Numbered from the stretch's first letter, positions 54,649 through 62,379 are shown. The stretch is DNA of 64,000 bases from Maliibacterium massiliense (GCF_900604345.1 NZ_LR026983.1:2108001-2172000); one strand, 5' to 3'. Made by a program: numbers and translations. Notes: generated by a model not told the origin, from the sequence alone.

Positions 54649-55958
54649 GCAGGATTTTTGATTACAGCGATCCGGCGCAGCGGCAGCAGGCACAGGCGCG
54701 CCTGTTTTCCCGCTCCCAGCTGCAGGACGATACCGTGCGCGACACGGTGCGCGAGGTGCTTGCAAATGTCCGCGCGCGGGGCGATGCGGCGCTTATAGAA
54801 TACGGCGCGCGTTTTGACGGCGTCACGCTTGCGCCTGCGCAGCTGCGCGTCACGCAGCAGGAGATCGATGCGGCCTACGCCCGGATGGATGGCGAGCTGC
54901 TCGCCACCATCCGGCGGGCGCTTGCCAATATCCAGGCCTTTCATGCGAAGCAGAAGCAGCGCGGCTGGATGGATTTTGACGGCGAGAAGGCATTGGGCCA
55001 GATGGTGCGCCCCATCGAAAGCGTGGGTGTGTACGTGCCCGGCGGCCGCGCGGCGTACCCTTCCAGCGTGCTGATGAACATCGTGCCCGCTAAGGTGGCG
55101 GGAGTGGCGCGCATCGTGATGGCCACCCCACCGGATAAAGAAGGGCACGCCTTCTACCAGAGCATTGTATGCGCGGTGGAAGCGGGCGCAGACGAAATCT
55201 ACAAGGTGGGCGGCGCCCAGGCCATCGGCGCGCTCGCCTATGGCACAGAGAGCATCCGCCCGGTGGATAAGATCGTGGGGCCGGGCAACATCTTTGTAGC
55301 CAATGCCAAGCGCGAGGTGTACGGCCATGTGGGCATTGACATGATCGCCGGCCCCAGCGAGGTGCTGATCGTCTCGGACGATTCCTCCGACCCCGTGCAG
55401 ATAGCGGCGGACTTGCTCTCCCAGGCGGAGCACGACCCGTTGGCCGCGGTGATGCTCGTCACCACCAGCCGGAAGCTGGCTGAGCAGGCGGAAGCCTCGC
55501 TGCTTGCGCAGGTGAAAAACCTTGCGCGCAGCGCCATCGCGGCGCAGTCGTATGATAACTACGGCACCATCGTGGTGGTGGACAGCCTGCAGCAGGCCAT
55601 GGACATCGCCAACCGCGTGGCGCCCGAGCATCTGGAGCTGGCGGTGCGCGACCCGTTTGCGCTGTTGGGCGCGGTCAAAAACGCGGGATCCATCTTCCTT
55701 GGCCACTACGCGCCTGAGCCGCTGGGCGATTATTTTGCCGGTCCCAACCACGTGCTGCCCACAAGCGGCACGGCCCGCTTTGCTTCCGCGCTTACGGTGG
55801 ACGATTTCATTAAGAAGTCGTCGGTGCTATACTATAGCAAGGAGGCGCTGGCCGCATGCTGGCAGGATGTGTCGCGCTTTGCGCGCTGCGAGGGACTGAG
55901 TGCCCACGCCCGCGCGGTGGAGCTGCGCTTTAACAGGGAGGAAGATTTGGATGCGTGA
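54645..55958 (+). CDS. hisD: Histidinol dehydrogenase
   Basis: The 437-residue protein has YVPGGRAAYPSSVLMN, GGAQAIGALAYGT, GPGNIFVANAKR, AGPSEVLI and ANRVAPEHLEL, with the conserved His pair. It oxidises histidinol to histidine in two steps. ATG 54645 overlaps hisG. Confidence 0.96.
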   Translation: MSRIFDYSDPAQRQQAQARLFSRSQLQDDTVRDTVREVLANVRARGDAALIEYGARFDGVTLAPAQLRVTQQEIDAAYARMDGELLATIRRALANIQAFHAKQKQRGWMDFDGEKALGQMVRPIESVGVYVPGGRAAYPSSVLMNIVPAKVAGVARIVMATPPDKEGHAFYQSIVCAVEAGADEIYKVGGAQAIGALAYGTESIRPVDKIVGPGNIFVANAKREVYGHVGIDMIAGPSEVLIVSDDSSDPVQIAADLLSQAEHDPLAAVMLVTTSRKLAEQAEASLLAQVKNLARSAIAAQSYDNYGTIVVVDSLQQAMDIANRVAPEHLELAVRDPFALLGAVKNAGSIFLGHYAPEPLGDYFAGPNHVLPTSGTARFASALTVDDFIKKSSVLYYSKEALAACWQDVSRFARCEGLSAHARAVELRFNREEDLDA

Positions 55959-56535
55959 GGGACGCGTGATGCGCAAGACGCGCGAGACGGATATTACCGC
56001 GGCCATCAATCTGGATGGCGCAGGCGCGGTGGATTTAAAGAGCGGCATCGGCTTTTTTGACCATATGCTGGAGCTCTTTGCCAAGCACGGGCTATTTGAC
56101 GTGGACGTGCTGTGCGACGGCGATCTATCGGTGGACGGACACCACAGCGTGGAGGATATCGGCATCGCGCTGGGGCAGGCGTTTGCCCAGGCGGTGGGTG
56201 ATAAACGGGGTATTGCGCGCTATGGCACAGCGTCTGTGCCCATGGACGAGGCATTGGCGATTGTGACGCTGGACATCAGCGCGCGGCCGCTGCTTGTGCT
56301 GCAGATGGAGCCTCTCTCGGGCATGGTGGGCGCGTTCGACGCCCAGCTGCTGGAGGAGTTCCTGCGCGCGTTTGCCACGCACGCGGCGCTGACGCTGCAC
56401 GTGCAGGTGCCCTACGGGCACAATACGCACCACATCATCGAGGCGGTTTTCAAGGCGCTGGGACGCGCGCTGCGCCAAGCGGTGACAATCGACCCGCGCG
56501 TGCAGGGCGTGCCCTCCAGCAAGGGTGTGCTGTAA
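55951..56535 (+). CDS. hisB: Imidazoleglycerol-phosphate dehydratase
   Basis: The 194-residue protein is the single-domain form: GIGFFDHMLELFAKHG, DGHHSVEDIGIALGQA and, near the end, PYGHNTHHIIEAVFKALG. It has no phosphatase domain. ATG 55951 overlaps the hisD stop. Confidence 0.96.
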   Translation: MREGRVMRKTRETDITAAINLDGAGAVDLKSGIGFFDHMLELFAKHGLFDVDVLCDGDLSVDGHHSVEDIGIALGQAFAQAVGDKRGIARYGTASVPMDEALAIVTLDISARPLLVLQMEPLSGMVGAFDAQLLEEFLRAFATHAALTLHVQVPYGHNTHHIIEAVFKALGRALRQAVTIDPRVQGVPSSKGVL

Positions 56536-56548
56536 TAAAGGAGCAGAT

Positions 56549-57262
56549 ATGATCGTATATCCGGCGATAGATTTAAAACAGGGGCGCTGCGTGCGCCTGC
56601 TGCAGGGCCGCATGCAGGATGCCACCGTGTATGGTGAAGATCCGGCCGCCATGGCGCGCAGATGGGCATCTGGCGGCGCGCAGGCGCTGCACGTGGTGGA
56701 TTTGGACGGCGCGTTTGACGGCGCGGGCAGAAATATCGATGCGGTGCGGGCCATCGCGCGCGCTGTCGATATACCCGTACAGCTGGGCGGTGGTATCCGC
56801 AGCATGGAGGATATCCACTTCCGTCTGGAGGACGTGGGCGTGGCCAAGGTGATCCTGGGCACCGTGGCGGTGGAACAGCCGGCGCTGGTGCGCGAGGCGT
56901 GCGCCCGCTACCCGGGGCGCATCATCGCGGGCATCGATGCAAAAGACGGCTTTGTGGCGGTGCGCGGCTGGGTGCAGCAGGGCACGGTGCGGCCGCTTGA
57001 CCTGGCGCTGGATATGCGGGAGGCGGGTGTGGATACCGTGATTTACACGGATATCTCCCGCGACGGCATGCTGGTGGGCGCAAACGTGGAGGCTACGGCG
57101 CGCCTGGTGCAGGGCACGGGCATGCGCGTCATTGCATCGGGCGGCATTGGCTCGCTTGCGGATATTGCGCGCATCAAGGAGGCGGGCTGCGCGGGCGTCA
57201 TTGTGGGCAAGGCGCTCTATGCGGGCGCGGTGACCCTTGCGGATGCGCTCGCATTGCAATAA
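56549..57262 (+). CDS. hisA: Phosphoribosylformimino-5-aminoimidazole carboxamide ribotide isomerase
   Basis: The 237-residue TIM barrel has YPAIDLKQGRCVRLLQG, VDLDGAFDG, QLGGGIRS, GIDAKDGFVAVRGW and YTDISRDGML. The DLKQGRCVR opening fits HisA rather than HisF. No hisF or hisH follows. Confidence 0.95.
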   Translation: MIVYPAIDLKQGRCVRLLQGRMQDATVYGEDPAAMARRWASGGAQALHVVDLDGAFDGAGRNIDAVRAIARAVDIPVQLGGGIRSMEDIHFRLEDVGVAKVILGTVAVEQPALVREACARYPGRIIAGIDAKDGFVAVRGWVQQGTVRPLDLALDMREAGVDTVIYTDISRDGMLVGANVEATARLVQGTGMRVIASGGIGSLADIARIKEAGCAGVIVGKALYAGAVTLADALALQ

Positions 57263-57337
57263 AATAGCGCTGTGGCACGTCTTTGGCGCACATGTAAAAT
57301 GGGATTTCCATGCAGATGAGAAGGAGCGGTTGAAGCG

Positions 57338-58009
57338 ATGTTAAAGCCGATAGCACAACAGGATATAGCGAACTTAGTGTGGAACGAGGCGGGGCTCATC
57401 CCCGCGGTTGCGCAGGATGTGGAGACGGGCGCGGTGCTGATGCTCGCCTATGTCAACGAGGAGGCGCTGCGCAAAAGCGTGGAGACGGGCTATGCACACT
57501 ACTACAGCCGCAGCCGGCAGCAGCTCTGGAAAAAGGGGGAGACGAGCGGCCATCTGCAGCGCCTTCGCGCGGTATACTACGATTGCGACGGGGACGCGCT
57601 GCTCTACAAGGTAGCGCAGACAGGCGCGGCCTGCCATACGGGGCAATACACCTGTTTTCACAACCTGCTTTGCCAGGGCGAGGCAGATAAAACGACCGCG
57701 CGATCCTGCCGCGTGCTGCAGGAGGTGTTCGATACCATCACTGACCGGCGCAACCACCCCGTGGAGGGTTCCTACACCAACTATCTCTTCCGCAAGGGCG
57801 TCGATAAGATCTGCAAAAAGATCGGCGAGGAATCCAGCGAGGTGATCATCGCCGCGAAAAACGACGTGCCCGCGGAAATCCGGCTGGAGGCAGCGGATTT
57901 GCTGTACCATCTCATGGTGCTGTTGGTGGATCGCGGCATGACGCTTGAGGACGTCTACGCCGAGCTGGAAGGCCGCGTGGGCAAGGGTCACGAGAAAACC
58001 TACAAGTGA
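57338..58009 (+). CDS. hisIE: Bifunctional phosphoribosyl-AMP cyclohydrolase / phosphoribosyl-ATP pyrophosphatase
   Basis: The 223-residue fusion has HisI first ([30 protein letters not shown], and [14 protein letters not shown] with Cys ligands) and HisE from about 125 ([20 protein letters not shown], then [13 protein letters not shown]). It carries out steps two and three of the pathway. It ends the visible his cluster. Confidence 0.96.
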   Translation: MLKPIAQQDIANLVWNEAGLIPAVAQDVETGAVLMLAYVNEEALRKSVETGYAHYYSRSRQQLWKKGETSGHLQRLRAVYYDCDGDALLYKVAQTGAACHTGQYTCFHNLLCQGEADKTTARSCRVLQEVFDTITDRRNHPVEGSYTNYLFRKGVDKICKKIGEESSEVIIAAKNDVPAEIRLEAADLLYHLMVLLVDRGMTLEDVYAELEGRVGKGHEKTYK

Positions 58010-58027
58010 CCAAACGCGGGAAGATTT

Positions 58028-58073
58028 GCAGGCCGCCCTTGCGGGGATGATCATCCCCGCAAGGGCGGCCTGC
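58028..58073. other. 46-bp perfect palindrome behind hisIE
   Basis: The 23 bases 58028-58050 are the exact reverse complement of 58051-58073, with TGATCA at the centre. There is no T-run behind it, so it is not a standard terminator. As RNA it would form a stem of about 21 bp; as DNA it could extrude as a cruciform. It lies 19 bp after hisIE. Confidence 0.9.
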
Positions 58074-58166
58074 CATAACCCAACGAAAGGCGGCGGATGC
58101 GCCGTGCTGCAAGCGGGATTCCGGCAAGGGTTTAGCGCGCAAAAAAGAAAAAATGCGTGAAATCTG

Positions 58167-58195
58167 TTGACTTTATCCTGCGCTTATAATATACT
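58167..58195 (+). promoter_or_regulatory. Promoter of the tRNA cluster
   Basis: TTGACT (58167-58172), 17 bp, TATACT (58190-58195), 25 bp before the first tRNA. Confidence 0.75.
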
Positions 58196-58220
58196 AAAAC
58201 ACGCATCATGTTGCGCGTTG

Positions 58221-58296
58221 GGGAGCATAGCTCAGCTGGGAGAGCACTTGCCTTACAAGCAAGGGGTCACAGGTTCGAGCCCTGTTGTTCCCACCA
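58221..58296 (+). tRNA. tRNA-Val (anticodon TAC)
   Basis: The acceptor GGGAGCA pairs with TGTTCCC. The anticodon stem CTTGC/GCAAG holds loop CTTACAA. The T-arm is ACAGG/CCTGT, and CCA is encoded at 58294-58296. Confidence 0.97.
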
Positions 58297-58301
58297 AGGA
58301 T

Positions 58302-58378
58302 GGCCCGGTAGCTCAGTTGGTTAGAGCGCTAGCCTGTCACGCTAGAGGTCGAGAGTTCGAGCCTCTTCCGGGTCGCCA
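58302..58378 (+). tRNA. tRNA-Asp (anticodon GTC)
   Basis: The acceptor GGCCCGG pairs with CCGGGTC, with a G-T pair. The anticodon loop is CTGTCAC in stem CTAGC/GCTAG. CCA is encoded. Confidence 0.97.
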
Positions 58379-58382
58379 TTAT

Positions 58383-58458
58383 GCCTCGGTAGCTCAGTCG
58401 GTAGAGCAAGGGACTGAAAATCCCTGTGTCAGTGGTTCGATTCCACTCTGAGGCACCA
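58383..58458 (+). tRNA. tRNA-Phe (anticodon GAA)
   Basis: The anticodon loop CTGAAAA sits in stem AGGGA/TCCCT. The acceptor GCCTCGG pairs with CTGAGGC, with one wobble. CCA is encoded. Confidence 0.97.
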
Positions 58459-58463
58459 ATCAT

Positions 58464-58538
58464 GCGGGAGTGGCTCAGTGGTAGAGCGTCGCCTTGCCAA
58501 GGCGAATGTCGCGAGTTCGAATCTCGTCTTCCGCTCCA
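58464..58538 (+). tRNA. tRNA-Gly (anticodon GCC)
   Basis: The anticodon loop TTGCCAA sits in stem TCGCC/GGCGA. The acceptor GCGGGAG pairs with CTTCCGC. CCA is encoded. Confidence 0.97.
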
Positions 58539-58542
58539 ATTT

Positions 58543-58616
58543 GGCGCCATGGCCAAGCGGTAAGGCACGGGACTGCAAATCCCTTACCCCCAGTTCGATT
58601 CTGGGTGGCGCCTCCA
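58543..58616 (+). tRNA. tRNA-Cys (anticodon GCA)
   Basis: The anticodon loop CTGCAAA sits in stem GGGA/TCCC. The acceptor GGCGCCA pairs with TGGCGCC. The encoded CCA (58614-58616) is also the first three bases of repeat array 1. Confidence 0.97.
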
Positions 58617-59093
58617 GCGGCAAGTTGCCGCATCCAATACCGCAGTTTACTTAGGTAGATTGCGGTATTTTTGTGCCCGCCAGTAAATATCCATATCGTA
58701 AGACTCTGCCAGCGGCAGGTTGCCGCATCCAATACCGCAGTTTACTTAGGTAGATTGCGGTATTTTTATGCCCGCCAGTAAATATCCATATCGTAAGACT
58801 CTGCCAGCGGACAGTGTCCGCGCTCAAGTTCGCAAATCTCTTTGGCGGTTTGTGCATTTTTTATTGCCTGAAAGGGGGTGGGCATCCATATCGCAAAACC
58901 CTACCAGCGGCAAGTTGCCGCACCCCAAAGGCGCATCTTCCATTGTGAGGATGCGATTTTTGTTGCCCGAAACAAAGCGTCCAAATCGTCAAGCTTTGCC
59001 AGCGGACAGTGTTCGCGCTCAATACCGCAGCCTACGTTTGCGCGTTACGGTATTCTTGTACCCGAGATAAGGCATCCATCTCGTAAAGCCCTG
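58614..59093 (+). repeat. Array 1: five tandem ~95-bp two-hairpin repeat units
   Basis: Units are 58614-58708, 58709-58803, 58804-58903, 58904-58998 and 58999-59093 (95, 95, 100, 95, 95 bp). Units 1 and 2 differ at only two positions; the others are strongly diverged. Each starts CCAGCGG and forms hairpin 1 with stem GCGGCA/TGCCGC (units 1, 2, 4) or GCGGAC/GTCCGC (unit 3; unit 5 has GTTCGC with a G-U pair). Hairpin 2 follows: AATACCGCA/TGCGGTATT in units 1-2 and a different but still paired stem in unit 4 (GCATC/GATGC). Most are followed by a T-run, a G-CCCG-like box and a conserved tail resembling ATCCATATCGTAAG. No open reading frame fits the array. Confidence 0.9.
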
Positions 59094-59200
59094 CCAAACA
59101 ACGAAAGAATCGCGATTTTCTGCCGTGTTTTTTAGCTCTAACGGACACTCTTTCCAAAACAAACGGCCTGTTGAACTAAGTACGGTATTTTTCTGTCACA
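59094..59200 (+). repeat. Degenerate continuation of array 1
   Basis: CCAAACAACG at 59094 sits where the next unit should start. A piece like hairpin 2's right arm (TACGGTATTTTTCTG) recurs near 59180. The hairpins are no longer intact. No gene is visible in this stretch or in the rest of the gap up to 59479. Confidence 0.5.
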
Positions 59201-59263
59201 GCTATGGCAAACAAAGGACCGGCCGCCTGTATAAGTGGACTCTCGATGCGTTCGCCTTATTGC

Positions 59264-59302
59264 GGACAGGCGAGCAATAGGGGGATCGCCTGCCCGATTG
59301 CT
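59264..59302 (+). other. Possible H-type pseudoknot upstream of the surface-protein gene
   Basis: Stem 1 is 59264-59273 with 59286-59295 (CAGGCGA/TCGCCTG, plus GG/CC beyond one mismatch). Bases in its loop, GCAAT (59274-59278), are complementary to ATTGC just downstream (59297-59301). That nested pattern is an H-type pseudoknot. The likely surface-gene promoter lies downstream of it, so its role is unclear. Confidence 0.45.
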
Positions 59303-59351
59303 ATTACCATAAAACTCCGCAGTGTATTATGCGAAAAATGGCTGAGAGTGG

Positions 59352-59381
59352 TTGCAGGTCACTACGAAAAAATGGTATCAT
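59352..59381 (+). promoter_or_regulatory. Candidate promoter of the surface-protein gene
   Basis: TTGCAG (59352-59357), 18 bp, TATCAT (59376-59381). An AT-rich TATAAT at 59386-59391 is a second candidate -10 without a clear -35. Confidence 0.5.
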
Positions 59382-59479
59382 TTATTATAATATGTATATT
59401 TATAGGATAACCTTTTCAATGGAGGGGTTTTCAGCGCTAAGCATGCCTCCTGCGAGCAAACAAAAGGGGGTATTTTGTT

Positions 59480-61453
59480 TTGAAAAAAAAGATTCTCTCA
59501 ATCCTCGTAGGCCTCGTGCTTATTGTTGGGCTCACCCCGACGATGGCACTGGCGGCTGGCGGAACAGCGTGTCAGCAGGGCGACGCTTGCACTACGCACG
59601 AAGCGGCGATTGGTTCGACGCATTATGATACGCTTCAGGAGGCGCTCGAAGCAGGCGGCAATGTGCGGCTGCTTCAAAATGTTGAAGTGCATGCTGTCAT
59701 AACTGTGGATAAGCCTACGGTACTTGATCTTGGCGATTACACAATTACGAATAAGGTTGAGGCGGAGAGCCCCCTTCATGTAGACGCGGAGAGCTTTACC
59801 GTGAACGCGGGAAGCGGCGGCATGGTGATCCCGCAGGACAATACGTCTTCTAAGGGGTTTATCGAGGTCATTTCTGCCAGCAGTTTTACCTTGAACGGTG
59901 GTACCTACAGCGGAAACACCGACAGCGGCGCGTTTTTTAGACTTCACAGCGGAGCTTCCGGCGCTGAGGTAAAGATAAACAACGTAACGGCAACAACCAA
60001 TTTCGAGGTATTTAATCGTGCCGATACACTCGATACAATCCATGTAACGGTCTCCGGCGGAAGCTATCGGGTAGGGTCAAGGGCGTTTATGTTCGATGTG
60101 TATGACTGCGAAAATAGCCCCATTATATTTGACGGCGTTACGATTACGGCGGATCGCGGTCCGTGTGTTGATCTCAGCGGCGGGAACAGCGTTTTTTCGG
60201 ACTGCAACTTTACCGTTACCGGGAACTTTACCGGAGGGCATCCCTGGAGCCGCGCCGCCATTGGCGTTGCTTATGAAGGGAAGGTGACGGTCAAGAGCGG
60301 CACCTACACAGCCCAGGGCGCAAGCATGGGGCAGAATGAAGGCTATGGCGTCTATATCTATACGTCCGGCGGGACGCTTCATATAGAGGGCGGCACCTTT
60401 GCCGGCACAACCGCATCGCTGAGAGCGGATGTAGATAAGAACACCTACGGGAACCCCTCTACCATTCATGTGCTGGACGGAAATTTTGATGGAGATATAC
60501 TGGCGCCCACCGAAACAGGATTGGAAAGCATCGTGATTACCGATGGGAAGTTCACGGGTATTACGGACAAAACGCTGGCGCAGGGCAATAACCTCTCTGT
60601 CTTTGGCGGCACATTCGACAACTCGGTGAAAGATTTTGTCTCCAATGACCTGGAATTCGAGCACAACAGCAATGGGACGTACACTTACCATGAAACCCTG
60701 CAGGACGCCATGAAAGACGTGACCTCCAATACGACCATCTCGGCAGTGCATAACCCGGCGGCAGGCGGCAGCGCCTATAAGGCCACGCTGGTCTTTAACG
60801 ATGAATCAGGCAGGACCATCGAGCTTGTTGCGGATGCGGGCGGAAAGATTACCCTTCCCAGCATTGGCCGCGGCGGATACATATTCCTGGGCTGGGATGA
60901 TGGCAGCGATGCGCCGATTGCGGCGAACCAGGATTATACGCTTACAGAAGATAAGACGCTTACCGGTGTATGGAAAGTGCTCACAAAGATAAAAACCGCG
61001 GCGAAAGCGGCCACCTGTACGCAGAACGGCAATATCGAATACTGGTACTGCCCGGAACTGCAATCATATTTCAGCGATGAAGCATTGACGAAGAAAATCG
61101 CGCTGAAAGACACTGTGATTGCTGCGGCACATGGAAAGACTGCGCTTCGGAACGCCAAGGAAGCCACCTGCATAGAAGAAGGTTACACGGGTGATATCGT
61201 TTGCCAGATATGCGGTGATGTGCTTGAACAGGGTACGATCATTGCCAGGAAGGAGCATACCTATCAGGAGGGGAAGTGCATCCTTTGCGGCACGGCAGAC
61301 CCGAGCGCAAAGCCGGTTGAGCCGACGCCCCCTTCCGGCACGGATGCGCCGAAGACAGGGGACAGCAGCATGTTGCTCTGGTGCTTGCTCCTGCTGATAA
61401 GCGGCTTGGGCGTTGCTGGCACGGCGCTGTACCGGAAAAAGACGGCTAAGTAA
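59480..61453 (+). CDS. Sorting-signal-anchored surface protein with beta-helix-like region
   Basis: The 657-residue protein has a signal peptide (MKKKILSILVGLVLIVGLTP, ending ALAAGG). A long Gly/Thr/Val-rich stretch (about 40-430) has regular short beta turns, as in right-handed beta-helix proteins. An InlB/Listeria-Bacteroides-repeat-like unit follows (TLVFNDESGRTIELVADAGG, then GYIFLGWDDG), then a Cys-containing segment with C-x2-C pairs. The C-terminus has APKTGDSS, a hydrophobic helix and RKKTAK, a sortase-type signal with APKTG in place of LPxTG. The start is TTG 59480 behind AAAGGGGG. It is less GC-rich than the housekeeping genes and lies between the two repeat arrays. The function is unknown; adhesion or glycan binding is plausible. 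Confidence 0.85.
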   Translation: MKKKILSILVGLVLIVGLTPTMALAAGGTACQQGDACTTHEAAIGSTHYDTLQEALEAGGNVRLLQNVEVHAVITVDKPTVLDLGDYTITNKVEAESPLHVDAESFTVNAGSGGMVIPQDNTSSKGFIEVISASSFTLNGGTYSGNTDSGAFFRLHSGASGAEVKINNVTATTNFEVFNRADTLDTIHVTVSGGSYRVGSRAFMFDVYDCENSPIIFDGVTITADRGPCVDLSGGNSVFSDCNFTVTGNFTGGHPWSRAAIGVAYEGKVTVKSGTYTAQGASMGQNEGYGVYIYTSGGTLHIEGGTFAGTTASLRADVDKNTYGNPSTIHVLDGNFDGDILAPTETGLESIVITDGKFTGITDKTLAQGNNLSVFGGTFDNSVKDFVSNDLEFEHNSNGTYTYHETLQDAMKDVTSNTTISAVHNPAAGGSAYKATLVFNDESGRTIELVADAGGKITLPSIGRGGYIFLGWDDGSDAPIAANQDYTLTEDKTLTGVWKVLTKIKTAAKAATCTQNGNIEYWYCPELQSYFSDEALTKKIALKDTVIAAAHGKTALRNAKEATCIEEGYTGDIVCQICGDVLEQGTIIARKEHTYQEGKCILCGTADPSAKPVEPTPPSGTDAPKTGDSSMLLWCLLLLISGLGVAGTALYRKKTAK

Positions 61454-61467
61454 TGCAGGATAACGAG

Positions 61468-61505
61468 AAGGCTGACAGGGGAATCATCCCTGCCAGCCTT
61501 TTTTA
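61468..61505 (+). terminator. Terminator of the surface-protein gene
   Basis: AAGGCTG-ACAGGG pairs with CCCTG-CCAGCCTT around a short loop, then a T-run. It starts 15 bp after the stop codon. Confidence 0.85.
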
Positions 61506-61658
61506 TTGGCGCGTATGGCAATATTCGATTTGCTTGTATGATGGTCGCTTTTCGCCGCTTATAAGCGCAAGCAAAAAGCGTTTGAACATCGACAAGACCC
61601 TGAGCTGATAACCGAATCCAGCAGACGGCAGGGGGCTCATCTTTGATCCATCGCGCTG

Positions 61659-62036
61659 CCAGCGGCAAGCTGTCGCATCCAAAAACGCATTCTCCATTGT
61701 GGGGATGCTGTTTTTTGCTGCCCGAAGCGAAGCATTTATATTGCAAGCCTTGCCAGAGGCGTGACGCTGTACCCAATAGCGCAATGCACTTCGGTGGATT
61801 GCGCTATTTCTGTTGGCCCCAAAAAGGAGCCATTTTGTAAAGCCCTTCGGCAGGCAGTATCCGCACAAAAGATCGCAGCCAACATTTGCGGGTTGCGATC
61901 TTTTCAGGTACAAAAAGAGGCATTCATATCGTCAGGCCCTTGCCGGCAGACAGTGCCTGCCATTGCGCTTTATTTTGAAGCGTACGGTGTTTTATTGACC
62001 TGAAAACAGCATTTTATCGTGAAACGCTGCCCAAAT
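61659..62036 (+). repeat. Array 2: four diverged units of the same repeat family
   Basis: Units start near 61659, 61753, 61849 and 61943, about 94-96 bp each, in the same orientation as array 1. The first closely matches array-1 unit 4 (CCAGCGGCAAG, the loop CCATTGTG and the box TGCCCGAA). Hairpin 2 in the second unit is AATAGCGCAAT/ATTGCGCTATT, 11 bp perfect, and in the third AAAAGATCGCA/TGCGATCTTTT, also 11 bp. These stems share almost no sequence with array 1 yet keep the fold. The fourth unit is weaker. The 926-bp gap 61454-62379 otherwise holds two terminators and one possible remnant. Confidence 0.85.
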
Positions 62037-62039
62037 GCC

Positions 62040-62066
62040 AAAGACCCGCTTATGCAGCGGGTCTTT
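62040..62066. terminator. Hairpin at the end of array 2
   Basis: AAAGACCCGC pairs with GCGGGTCTTT (10 bp) around TTATGCA. The A and T flanks are symmetrical, so it may act in both directions. It could end transcription through array 2 or, from the other side, of the minus-strand surface gene 310 bp away. Confidence 0.65.
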
Positions 62067-62242
62067 GCTTTGATATGCGGAACGATGCGCAATATATCGT
62101 TTGTGGAACAAGTGCGAACGTCATAACGCCACAGAAGGTCTTTTATGGGGTGCATAGGCTTAGCATCTTATCGCACCAGAGGATGTTCCAAGCCGACGGT
62201 ACCGACAAGTATGGACGCCTGCGGCGGCTAAAAGCTGCAGAA

Positions 62243-62379
62243 AGCGCAGAAGATAGCATGCTCTTTCAACCAAGGCGCTTTCACAATACGTTTCTGGCAG
62301 CGCTCAATCGGGCAGCCTGTGCATGTTGCTGCGTTCATATCCCTGTATGCAGCAGCTGCAAACACCTGTATGGTTTCAG
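62243..62379 (-). pseudogene. Possible Cys-rich gene remnant
   Basis: A minus-strand frame just beyond the stop of the surface gene reads MNAATCTGCPIERC, then APWLKEHAIFCAFC and a stop at 62243. The pattern CxxC-x4-C and CxxC looks like a zinc- or cluster-binding fragment. There is no ribosome site or plausible full-length start. It may be the end of a decayed gene. I do not recognise the family. Confidence 0.25.

Noticed and set aside
58167-58623. Small protein frames across the tRNA genes
   Set aside because: They are translations of tRNA sequence on both strands and have no coding signal.
58614-59093. CRISPR array
   Set aside because: The units are contiguous and about 95 bp, with no spacer alternating with a short constant repeat, and no cas genes are nearby.
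58614-62036. Integron with attC sites and a gene cassette
   Set aside because: No integrase is visible. Units are tandem without cassettes between them, and I see no attC-type core sites. The bracketed gene has its own promoter and terminator.
58543-62036. Prophage or integrative element at tRNA-Cys
   Set aside because: No integrase, no phage or conjugation genes, and no second copy of the tRNA 3' end beyond CCAGCGG was found.
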